Source of the DNA: Armatimonadetes bacterium UBA5352
GTDB taxonomy: Bacteria; Armatimonadota; Zipacnadia; Zipacnadales; UBA5352
DNA: 5,695 bases
Direction of reading: 5' to 3'
Assembly: GCA_002411015.1 (NCBI GenBank)
Contig: DHPY01000111.1
Span: forward strand, 1-5,695
Shown: piece by piece, positions 1 through 5,695 of the stretch
Position numbering within the stretch: the stretch's first letter is position 1
Layout of the letters: the number at the start of each line of letters is the position of its first letter
Program-made: the position numbers and the translations under genes
The notes under the pieces: generated by a model
Databases searched by the model: none
Told to the model about the DNA's origin: nothing
Seen by the model: the letters and a program-made list of their open reading frames with translations, nothing else

Positions 1-20
1 ACGGAACGGATACGGCGGAC

Positions 21-43
21 GGGGCGGGCGGGGCGGGCGGGGC
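21..43 (+). repeat. G-rich 9-base tandem repeat, possible G-quadruplex
   Basis: The unit GGGGCGGGC occurs at 21-29 and 30-38, followed by a partial third copy. This gives five runs of three or four G (21-24, 26-28, 30-33, 35-37, 39-42) separated by single C bases. Four or more G runs with one-base loops is the classical pattern for a stable intramolecular G-quadruplex on the + strand. It ends about 10 bases before the ribosome binding site of the DhaL gene, so it lies in the leader of that mRNA or, if an upstream gene runs this far, in that gene's 3' end. The repeat is directly visible; folding and any regulatory role are inferred. Confidence 0.7.
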
Positions 44-51
44 AACAGTAG

Positions 52-57
52 AGGGAG
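52..57 (+). promoter_or_regulatory. Ribosome binding site of the DhaL gene
   Basis: AGGGAG lies 8 bases before the ATG at 66, a good purine-rich Shine-Dalgarno match at normal spacing. It decides in favour of the ATG at 66, even though the same frame has no stop between the window edge and this ATG. Confidence 0.7.
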
Positions 58-65
58 ACGATACG

Positions 66-701
66 ATGGAGACGATCGGCAGCGATGAGTTGGTTGCGTT
101 CCTGAGCATGCTCGCAAGGGAGATGCCGGGGCATCAGGACCATCTACGCGAGTTGGACGCGCAGATCGGCGACGGTGACCTCGGGATCACCGTCACGATC
201 GGGATGAGGGCGATCGGCGCGGAGGTGGTGGGGCTCGCAGGCGAGGAGCCAGGGACGATCCTCGCCAAGGCCGGGATGGCCTTCAACCGCGAGGCCGCCT
301 CCACCTTCGGCGCGATCTTCGCGACCGCGATGATGAGCGCCGGCAGGCACGTGCGCGGGGATGCGGAGATTGTGCTGGCGGACCTTCCCGGGATGCTCGA
401 GGCGGCGGCGTCGGGCGTGAGCGCGCGCGGCGGGGCGAAGCCGGGTGAGAAGACGATCCTCGATGTGCTTCTTCCGATGGCCGCTGAGCTTGGCAGGCAG
501 GTGACGAGGGGGGCATCGCTGAAGGAGGGGGTTGCCGCGGCGCATGGCGCCTGTCTGGAGGCTCTCGAGGCGACGAAAGCGATGGAGGGCAAGCATGGCC
601 GCGGGGGATGGCTCAGGGAGAAGAGCATCGGGGTGCAGGACCCCGGTTCCACGGCGATCTGTCTCATGATGGAGTGCTTCGCGCGCTTCGTGGCCCGGTA
701 G
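66..701 (+). CDS. dhaL: DhaL-type dihydroxyacetone kinase subunit (DAK2/DhaL domain)
   Basis: This 211-residue soluble protein is one DhaL domain, close in length to stand-alone DhaL subunits (about 210). DhaL binds Mg-nucleotide and phosphorylates dihydroxyacetone held covalently by DhaK. In PEP-dependent systems its bound ADP is recharged by DhaM.

Visible motifs are LDAQIGDGDLG (residues 30-40), whose Asp31, Asp36 and Asp38 match the three Mg-binding aspartates. An Ala/Ser/Gly-rich nucleotide-loop region follows (about 76-93), then GAKPGEKTILDVLLP (123-137, usually G-x-GDKT), and finally GRGGWLREKSIGVQDPGS (178-195), matching the family's GRAsyl-ersiGhqDPGa signature. The His normally following the third Asp is Leu39, and the later His is Val190.

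The ATG at 66 has a good ribosome binding site and puts the first Asp where stand-alone DhaL has it. The frame is nevertheless open to the window edge, so fusion to an upstream DhaK is not excluded. No DhaK or DhaM is visible, so the true substrate may be another keto-sugar or polyol. The family is confident; the substrate is not. Confidence 0.9.
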   Translation: METIGSDELVAFLSMLAREMPGHQDHLRELDAQIGDGDLGITVTIGMRAIGAEVVGLAGEEPGTILAKAGMAFNREAASTFGAIFATAMMSAGRHVRGDAEIVLADLPGMLEAAASGVSARGGAKPGEKTILDVLLPMAAELGRQVTRGASLKEGVAAAHGACLEALEATKAMEGKHGRGGWLREKSIGVQDPGSTAICLMMECFARFVAR

Positions 702-800
702 CGAGCCGCAATCCTTGGCCTCGACCAGACGCCCTCGGAGTGACAAGCGTGGACAGGCGCGGTCGCGCATGCGCCTCGCGGTGGGAAGGGAAGTGCGGAC
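702..800 (+). other. Intergenic gap between dhaL and the kinase gene
   Basis: These 99 bases separate the two genes. I find no convincing sigma-70 promoter: the best -35-like hexamer, TTGGCC at 715-720, has no matching -10. There is no terminator with a T tract. An inverted repeat, AGGCGC (755-760) with GCGCCT (771-776), encloses 10 bases, and the perfect palindrome GCGCATGCGC (765-774) overlaps it. Either could be a weak hairpin or a protein site. Read-through from dhaL into the kinase gene is possible but unproven. Confidence 0.5.
786..793 (+). promoter_or_regulatory. Ribosome binding site of the kinase gene
   Basis: AAGGGAAG lies 7 bases before the GTG at 801. It favours this GTG over the in-frame GTG at 813 and ATG at 843, neither of which has a purine-rich stretch at proper spacing. 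In this frame a TGA at 741-743 closes the reading frame upstream, and no other start codon lies between that stop and 801. Confidence 0.55.
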
Positions 801-3800
801 GTGGTTCGCGGTGTGCTCGAGGGACTTGCGAAAGACCTGACAATGCCTGTCGCGGGCATAGACCGCGAGGGCCGGCTCTTCTTCGCGAACCACGCTCTGC
901 GGGATCTGGTAGGTGAGACCGGGGGGGTGGCTCTCGGCCGCCCCTTCTGGGAGCTCATCCCGGAGCCGGATGGCGAGTACTGGCGGGAGGGCTTCCTGGA
1001 GCGCATGGCGACCGGGATCAGGAGAGAGCTTGAGACTCCCCTCATCACACGCGATGGCCACGCGTCCCGTATCACGTGGCACACAATCCCCCTGTTCGAT
1101 GACACCGGCAGGTTCGAGTCGGCGTTCGTCCTTGGCACGAATGTGACTGCCCTCCGGGAGGCGGAGTCTCGGCTGGAGAGGCTGAACCGGCTTTTGGAGG
1201 CGCTGAGCGTCATCTCCGGGATAGCGCTGCGCGCAGAGGACCCGCACACGCTTTTGCAGGATGCCTGCCAGAGGCTCGTTGATGTTGGGTGCTGTGAGGC
1301 GGCGTGGGTGGTGCTGGTGGGTGATGACGGCATTCCCGTGGGTGTGGTCGGCGTTCCCGCCGTTGGCACCGTGTTCGCGAACGACGTACTGCAGGAGCGC
1401 GTTCGGCTCCAGGACTGCCATCTCGTCAGACCGACCGGTTCCGGAGACGCTATTGCCCATGGTGACGTTCAGGCTTGCTCCGACTGCCCCTTCGGCTGGC
1501 ATGGCTCGGGGGCCCACGGTGTCTCGGTGGCGATCAGGCACGGTGACGCGTTGCTTGGCGTCCTCATCGTACACCTCGCAGAGCCCTCCAGACCGGCGAT
1601 CCTTCGGGTGCTGGGGAATATCGCCGACAATCTTGGTTTTGCGCTGGCGGCTCTGGAGGCGCGCGCGGCGCACGAGCGGACCGAGCGGTCGCTTGCGGCG
1701 CAGACGAGGATGCTGGACTCGTTCTTCACAAGCTCCCTCGATGCGGCTGCGATCATGGACGATGATTTCAACTTCGTGCGGGTGAACACGGCCTACGCGC
1801 ATGCCGACGGGCGCGAGCCTGAGTACTACATCGGGCGGAACCACTTCGAGCTGTTCCCCAACGAGGAGAACCTCGCGCTCTTCACGCGCGTGCGGGATAG
1901 TGGTGAGCCGTACTGGATCCACGCGAAGCCTTTCGTCTACGCCGGGAATCCGGAGCGGGGCACGACCTGGTGGGACTGGTCGCTGGTGCCGCTGCTGGAT
2001 GATGACGGCGAGGTGGCGATGCTTAGCCTGTGGCTGCGGGATGTGACTGTTGAGCAGCGGGCGGTGCAGGAGCTTGAGGCGCAGCGCGATCAGCTGGACA
2101 CGCTGGTGCGCGAGCGCACCGCGGAGCTTCAGAGCAGCAATGAACTGCTGAACTCCCTGGTGGCGCACTCGCCCATCGCGATCATGATGAATGATCGCGA
2201 TGGCAACGTCATGCTCTGGAACGAAGCTGCGGAGCGGATCACTGGCTGGCCTGCGGAGGAGGTGATCGGCCGGTTCTCGCCGCTCCCGCAGCCTGAACAC
2301 GAGGAGAGCGCGAGGGCGCTGTTCGCGCAGGTGCTCGCGGGCAGTACCCTCGCGGAGGTGCCGATCCGCCGCCGGCGGCGCGATGGGCGCGAAGTGGACC
2401 TGCTTCTGTCGGCGGCTCCCGTGAAGGACAGCAGTGGTAAGGTCATCTCGGTGGTGGGGCTGTTCCATGATGAGACCGAGCGGATCCAGATGGAGCAGGC
2501 GCTGGAGCGGACGACGGAGCTGCTGCGGGCGATAGTGGACGCCTCCCCGCTGGGGATTGCCGCGTATGATCTCGAGGGCAAGGTGACATTCTGGAACCAG
2601 GCGGCGGAGAGGATTCTGGGACGGAGCTCGGATGAGGTCGTTGGAGTGCAGCCTCCAACCGTTCCCCCGGAGATGCTGCCGTTCATCATAGAAGGCATGA
2701 GGAAGTCCGGCGCCGGTGAGCCCCTTGACGCTATCACGTTCGAGTCCCTCTGCAGGGACGGGAGCCGCATTGAGGTGGAGCTTCACGGGGCCCCCCTGCA
2801 TGATGCTCAGGGGCAGAGCACCGGCTCAGTAGTCCTCTTCGGCGACGTTACCGAGCGTGAAGCAGCGGCGCGGGAGCGCGAGGAGCTTCTGCGGCAGCTT
2901 GAGGAGGAGCGCGCGACGCTGTACACGCTGGTGCGGAATGCGCCGGCGGGTATAGTCCTGTGCGATGCCCAAGGTCGCCTGCTGCTGGTGAACCCGGCGG
3001 CTGAGGCCATCCACAAGCGTCCGGCGCCTATTGGGGGAGATTGCGAGCGCCACGGCGAGCTCCGGTTCTGCCATGCCGACGGGACGCCCTACGATGTGGG
3101 AGATCTGCCGCTCATTCGCGCGGCACTCCGGGGCGAGGTGGTTCATACCACGGACCTGGCGGTGGTGTGGCCCGATGGGCAGCAGCGTGACCTGGACGCG
3201 AGCACAGCGCCGATTCGGACCGGGGACGGTGAGATCACGGGGGCGGTCGGGATTTTCTGGGATGTGAGTGAGGAGCGCGCGACAGAGCGCGAGCGGGACC
3301 GGCTGCTCACGATGCTCGAGGACTACGCGAGCCATCTCGAGGAGATGGTGGCCGACCGGACGCGGGAGCTGGCGGCATCGCACAACGAACTACGGCAGCA
3401 GCGCGACTTCGTGGATGCGGTGGTGGAGAATGCGGGGAGTCTCGTGGTAGTTGTTGATCCGAGAGGGAGGGTGGTGCGGTTCAATGCGGCGTGCGAGCGG
3501 ACGACGGGCTACGCGGCCGGGGATGTACAGGGGCGCTCGTTCACCCGCACGCTGATTCCGAAGGGCGATCGGAAACGAGTTCGAGCGGATATCCAGCAGG
3601 CTGTAGAGCGGGAGTGGGGGCAGTATGAGGGCAAGTGGCAGTGCAGGGACGGGAGTCTGCGCACCGTCTCGTGGCAGATCAGCACTATCCGCGGCAATGA
3701 GGGGGAAGTGGCGTTCATCATAGGGACGGGGTGGGATGTGACTCGGGAGCGTGCGGCTGAGCACGCGCTACGTGACAGCGAGGAGAAGTATCGCGAGCTG

Positions 3801-4835
3801 GTTGAGAGCGCGCGGTCGGCGATCGTTCACTGGGACCTGGACGGGACACTGCGCTTCGTCAATGAGTATGGGCTTCACCTGTTTGGCTACAGGCCCGAGG
3901 AGTTGATCGGGGACAACGTCAGCGTTCTCGTGCCGCGGACGGACAGGAACGGGAACGACCTGACGGGGCTTGTCTCGGCGATCATCGAGTCCCCGGCGGA
4001 CTTTTGGATGAATGAGAACGAGAACATTGCGAAGGACGGGACGTGCTACTGGATATCGTGGTCGAACCGGCTTGTGCGCGACGACGAGGGTACCCCGGTG
4101 GGGATCATGGCCGTGGGGGTAGACCGCACGGAGCAGAAGGCGGCCGAGGAGCAGTTGGAGGCGAGTCGGCAGCATCTGCGCGACCTGGCGGCGGAGGTGG
4201 CGCAGGTTGAGCAGCGGGAGAGGCGGCAGATTGCGACGCTGCTGCATGACAACGTGGGGCAACTGCTGGCGTTCGGGAAGCTGAAGCTGCGGGGGATGCT
4301 GCAGCGGGGGGAGTATGATGCCGAGGGGCTGGAGGAGATGCTGCGGTATGTTGATGAGGCGATCGAGGAGACGCGGTCGCTGACATCCCAGCTCTCGCCG
4401 GCGGCGCTGGAGCAGCTTGGTTTCGTGGCGGCTCTGCAGTGGCTGGCGGATGAGTTTACGCAGCGGCACCGGGTCAAGGTGAGCTTTGAGTGCGCGCAGG
4501 AACCCGAGTCTATTGCCGATGAACTCGCGATCACGCTCTTCGAGGCGACGCGGGAGCTTATCACGAACGTGGTCAAGCACGCGGAAGCGGGGCAGGTGAT
4601 AGTGCGCCTCGGGGTGAAGGATACGTGGGTGTGGGTAGAAGTGGCTGACGATGGTGTAGGCTTTGAGGCGGACGTCCTCCCGCGGTCGAATCGGCGGGAT
4701 GGAGGCTTCGGCCTCTCGAATGTGAGGGAACGGATCACCTATCTCGGGGGTGATCTGGAGATTGTGTCGACGCCGGGCACGGGTACAACGGTAACGATCA
4801 TCTGCCCGCTGGTTTTGAAGGAGAGCAGAGCATGA
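801..4835 (+). CDS. Soluble multi-PAS/GAF sensor histidine kinase (HisKA_3, NarX/DegS-like)
   Basis: This 1344-residue kinase autophosphorylates a His and passes the phosphate to the regulator encoded next to it. Domains by eye are PAS1 (about 5-118), GAF (130-287), PAS2 (302-418), PAS3 (446-560), PAS4 (570-685), PAS5 (703-825), PAS6 (866-982), PAS7 (994-1112), HisKA_3 (1137-1203) and HATPase_c (1242-1338).

The phospho-acceptor is His1149 in RRQIATLLHDNVGQ, followed by the acidic Asp1150. The ATP-binding boxes are intact: N box with Asn1255 (ELITNVVKHA), G1 DDGVGF (Asp1283, Gly1285, Gly1287), G2 GGFGLSNVRERI (1301-1312) and the late PGTGTTV (1325-1331).

PAS2 carries a WWDWSLVP motif (390-397). 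The GAF has Cys155, 164, 165, 206, 226 and 229. Charged coiled-coil connectors with an RT-x-EL signature lie at about 419-447 and 838-868. No signal peptide or membrane segment is seen, so it is probably cytoplasmic.

The GTG start is chosen for its ribosome binding site. The stop overlaps the regulator start by four bases. The ligand is unknown. The kinase class is very sure; exact PAS borders are approximate. Confidence 0.96.
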   Translation: MVRGVLEGLAKDLTMPVAGIDREGRLFFANHALRDLVGETGGVALGRPFWELIPEPDGEYWREGFLERMATGIRRELETPLITRDGHASRITWHTIPLFDDTGRFESAFVLGTNVTALREAESRLERLNRLLEALSVISGIALRAEDPHTLLQDACQRLVDVGCCEAAWVVLVGDDGIPVGVVGVPAVGTVFANDVLQERVRLQDCHLVRPTGSGDAIAHGDVQACSDCPFGWHGSGAHGVSVAIRHGDALLGVLIVHLAEPSRPAILRVLGNIADNLGFALAALEARAAHERTERSLAAQTRMLDSFFTSSLDAAAIMDDDFNFVRVNTAYAHADGREPEYYIGRNHFELFPNEENLALFTRVRDSGEPYWIHAKPFVYAGNPERGTTWWDWSLVPLLDDDGEVAMLSLWLRDVTVEQRAVQELEAQRDQLDTLVRERTAELQSSNELLNSLVAHSPIAIMMNDRDGNVMLWNEAAERITGWPAEEVIGRFSPLPQPEHEESARALFAQVLAGSTLAEVPIRRRRRDGREVDLLLSAAPVKDSSGKVISVVGLFHDETERIQMEQALERTTELLRAIVDASPLGIAAYDLEGKVTFWNQAAERILGRSSDEVVGVQPPTVPPEMLPFIIEGMRKSGAGEPLDAITFESLCRDGSRIEVELHGAPLHDAQGQSTGSVVLFGDVTEREAAAREREELLRQLEEERATLYTLVRNAPAGIVLCDAQGRLLLVNPAAEAIHKRPAPIGGDCERHGELRFCHADGTPYDVGDLPLIRAALRGEVVHTTDLAVVWPDGQQRDLDASTAPIRTGDGEITGAVGIFWDVSEERATERERDRLLTMLEDYASHLEEMVADRTRELAASHNELRQQRDFVDAVVENAGSLVVVVDPRGRVVRFNAACERTTGYAAGDVQGRSFTRTLIPKGDRKRVRADIQQAVEREWGQYEGKWQCRDGSLRTVSWQISTIRGNEGEVAFIIGTGWDVTRERAAEHALRDSEEKYRELVESARSAIVHWDLDGTLRFVNEYGLHLFGYRPEELIGDNVSVLVPRTDRNGNDLTGLVSAIIESPADFWMNENENIAKDGTCYWISWSNRLVRDDEGTPVGIMAVGVDRTEQKAAEEQLEASRQHLRDLAAEVAQVEQRERRQIATLLHDNVGQLLAFGKLKLRGMLQRGEYDAEGLEEMLRYVDEAIEETRSLTSQLSPAALEQLGFVAALQWLADEFTQRHRVKVSFECAQEPESIADELAITLFEATRELITNVVKHAEAGQVIVRLGVKDTWVWVEVADDGVGFEADVLPRSNRRDGGFGLSNVRERITYLGGDLEIVSTPGTGTTVTIICPLVLKESRA
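4818..4823 (+). promoter_or_regulatory. Ribosome binding site of the response regulator, inside the kinase gene
   Basis: AAGGAG lies 8 bases before the ATG at 4832, within the last codons of the kinase gene. With the ATGA overlap at 4832-4835, it indicates translational coupling, so kinase and regulator are probably made in linked amounts. Confidence 0.8.
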
Positions 4836-5488
4836 ACGTTCGAGTGATTCTTGCCGACGATCATCAGGTGATACGGGAGGGCCTGCGCAACCTCATTGAG
4901 GAGCAGCAGGACATGGAGGTCGTCGCGGAGGCAAGCAACGGACGCGCCGCGATCAAGCTCTGCATGGAGATGAAGCCCGACGTCATCGTGATGGACGTGG
5001 CGATGCCCGACCTGAACGGGATTGAGGCGACGCGGCAGGTGGTATCGGAGTGTCCGGCGACGAAGGTGCTGGCGCTGTCGATGCACGCGGACAAGCATTA
5101 CGCGGCGGGGATGCTCGGCGCGGGTGCGTCGGGCTACGTGCTGAAGGACTGCGCGTTCGATGAGCTGGCGGACGCGATCAGGCGCGTGGCCTCCGGCGGG
5201 AGCTACCTCAGCCCGGAGATTGAGGGCGTGGTGCTGCGGGACTACGTGGAGCGGCTGTCAGGCGAGGGCGGCGACTCGGCGTTCTCAGTGCTGACGGACC
5301 GCGAGCGTGAGGTTCTGCAGCTTGTCGCGGAGGGGCATACGACCAAGCAGATCGCGGACTCGCTGCACGTCTCGGTGAAGACGGTGGAGAGCCACCGGCA
5401 GAATATCATGGACAAGCTGGAGATACGCTCGATAGCGGAGCTGACGAAGTATGCGATCCGCGAAGGGCTGACGTCACTGGATACGTGA
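4832..5488 (+). CDS. NarL/FixJ-family response regulator with LuxR-type helix-turn-helix
   Basis: This 218-residue protein is the cognate partner of the kinase just upstream and probably a DNA-binding transcription regulator activated by phosphorylation.

The receiver domain (about 2-120) has the acidic pair Asp9-Asp10, the phospho-acceptor Asp55 in VIVMDVAMPDLNG, Ser83 at the conserved Thr/Ser switch position (LALSMH) and Lys105 in GYVLKD. A linker of about 30 residues, with a Gly/Ser-rich patch (143-149), leads to a LuxR-type HTH (about 153-214). This begins LTDREREVLQLVAEG and includes the recognition-helix region SVKTVESHRQNIMDKL (181-196).

The length is normal for the NarL/DegU group. 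Receiver and HTH key residues all look intact. Its targets cannot be read from the window. The ATG start overlaps the kinase stop and has a strong ribosome binding site. It is the last gene before a hairpin terminator. Confidence 0.96.
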   Translation: MNVRVILADDHQVIREGLRNLIEEQQDMEVVAEASNGRAAIKLCMEMKPDVIVMDVAMPDLNGIEATRQVVSECPATKVLALSMHADKHYAAGMLGAGASGYVLKDCAFDELADAIRRVASGGSYLSPEIEGVVLRDYVERLSGEGGDSAFSVLTDREREVLQLVAEGHTTKQIADSLHVSVKTVESHRQNIMDKLEIRSIAELTKYAIREGLTSLDT

Positions 5489-5520
5489 TGGTTGGTCGCC
5501 AGCGGATCTGACCTCTCATT

Positions 5521-5547
5521 CGAGCGCCCTTAGCGGGGCGCTCGTTT
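5521..5547 (+). terminator. Rho-independent-like terminator after the two-component genes
   Basis: A perfect 9-base-pair, GC-rich stem is formed by CGAGCGCCC (5521-5529) and GGGCGCTCG (5536-5544) with a 6-base loop, directly followed by TTT. It starts 33 bases after the regulator's stop codon. The T tract is short (TTTGCGTT), so termination may be partial or assisted, but position and stem strength fit the end of a kinase-regulator transcript. Confidence 0.75.
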
Positions 5548-5590
5548 GCGTTAGGGGGGGCGGCGGCGATGGCGACCTCAACGGCGGCCC

Positions 5591-5654
5591 CTTCCCCCGG
5601 CCCCCCTGCCCCTGGCGAGCCAAACGACGGGCTCGCTGGCGGGAGAGGGGGAAG
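5591..5654. repeat. Imperfect nested inverted repeat in the 3' non-coding DNA
   Basis: The outer arms CTTCCCCC (5591-5598) and GGGGGAAG (5647-5654) are perfect complements. The inner arms GCGAGCC (5615-5621) and GGCTCGC (5630-5636) pair around an 8-base loop. The DNA between the arms pairs only partly and is longer on the left. The region is extremely C-rich on the left arm. It could be a dispersed intergenic repeat, a mini-element remnant or a secondary terminator. Both arm pairs are visible in the sequence; what it is remains open. Confidence 0.55.
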
Positions 5655-5666
5655 ACGGCGACGGAT

Positions 5667-5685
5667 GGCGGGCTGGAAGCCCGCC
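5667..5685. repeat. Short perfect GC-rich hairpin at the window end
   Basis: GGCGGGCT (5667-5674) and AGCCCGCC (5678-5685) form an 8-base-pair stem with a 3-base GGA loop. There is no T tract after it, so it is a poor terminator. Its shape, and its position 13 bases after the larger inverted repeat, suggest a REP-like dispersed repeat. Only one copy is visible here. Confidence 0.5.
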
Positions 5686-5695
5686 GCTACGAACG

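Larger units (their letters stand above)
5545..5695. other. Non-coding 3' region with no supported gene
   Basis: About 150 bases follow the terminator stem. They hold a run of seven G (5554-5560), C-rich tracts and the two inverted repeats annotated separately. I see no start codon with a credible ribosome binding site and no protein-like frame. Base composition is strongly patchy, typical of intergenic repeat DNA rather than coding DNA. Confidence 0.6.

Noticed and set aside
715..743. A sigma-70-like promoter before the kinase gene
   Set aside because: TTGGCC resembles a -35 box, but the bases 17 positions downstream (GAGTGA) do not resemble a -10 box.
608..916. A 102-codon plus-strand frame bridging dhaL and the kinase start
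   Set aside because: It overlaps both genes out of frame, has a Gly/Arg-rich sequence without motifs and lacks a good ribosome binding site.
134..1369. A second long minus-strand frame (411 codons) over dhaL and the kinase start
   Set aside because: It has Ser/Arg/Pro-rich composition, no recognisable domain and full overlap with well-supported genes on the other strand, so it is a shadow.
1291..1380. A possible membrane segment in the Val-rich part of the GAF (residues about 168-192)
   Set aside because: It is broken by Asp-Asp and Pro residues and fits GAF beta strands, so it is not a membrane helix.
144..2801. An 885-codon open frame on the minus strand spanning dhaL and half of the kinase gene
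   Set aside because: It runs antisense through two genes with clear domain motifs, crosses their boundary without respecting it, and encodes an Arg/His/Pro/Leu-rich product with no motif I recognise. This is the expected shadow of GC-rich coding DNA.
2040..3400. Repeated similar stretches that might be a DNA repeat or recombination hotspot
   Set aside because: The similarity is at protein level between PAS units and RT-x-EL coiled-coil connectors. I see no long exact DNA repeat.
3768..4580. A 270-codon minus-strand frame opposite PAS7 and HisKA_3
   Set aside because: It lies entirely inside the kinase gene, is biased to Arg, Leu, Pro and Gln, and shows no domain features.

Overview
This is a GC-rich bacterial window with three genes, all on the + strand. 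The DNA, a GTG start, long stop-free antisense frames and a large soluble multi-PAS kinase suggest an environmental, GC-rich bacterium. The sequence does not identify the phylum. The short GC-rich intergenic hairpins at the 3' end resemble the dispersed repeats of large GC-rich genomes, but that is only an impression.

Layout: positions 1-65 are a G-rich leader with a 9-base tandem repeat that could form a G-quadruplex, ending in a ribosome binding site. Positions 66-701 encode a DhaL-type protein, the nucleotide-binding subunit or domain of dihydroxyacetone kinase. A 99-base gap with no convincing promoter follows. Positions 801-4835 encode a 1344-residue histidine kinase with a predicted order of PAS-GAF-PAS(x6)-HisKA_3-HATPase_c and no visible membrane segment. 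Its stop codon overlaps the start of a NarL/FixJ-type response regulator (4832-5488) in an ATGA junction. A strong hairpin at 5521-5544 probably terminates the unit. The remaining 3' DNA is non-coding and carries further inverted repeats.

How the genes work together: the kinase and regulator form a complete, apparently intact two-component system. The phospho-acceptor His, the ATP-binding boxes, the receiver Asp and the LuxR-type helix-turn-helix are all present. The kinase probably reads intracellular cues such as redox state, small ligands or light through stacked PAS/GAF modules, and the regulator then controls transcription of genes that are not identifiable here. The DhaL protein lies upstream on the same strand. 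Whether it is co-transcribed with, or controlled by, the two-component pair cannot be decided from this window, and no DhaK or DhaM partner is visible. Its reading frame is open to the left edge, so a longer upstream-fused form is possible.

I see no CRISPR array, RNA gene, insertion sequence or clearly novel system. The points most worth a second look are the cysteine-bearing GAF domain, the membrane-free seven-PAS layout, the DhaL motif substitution with its unresolved 5' end, and the 3' palindromic repeats.
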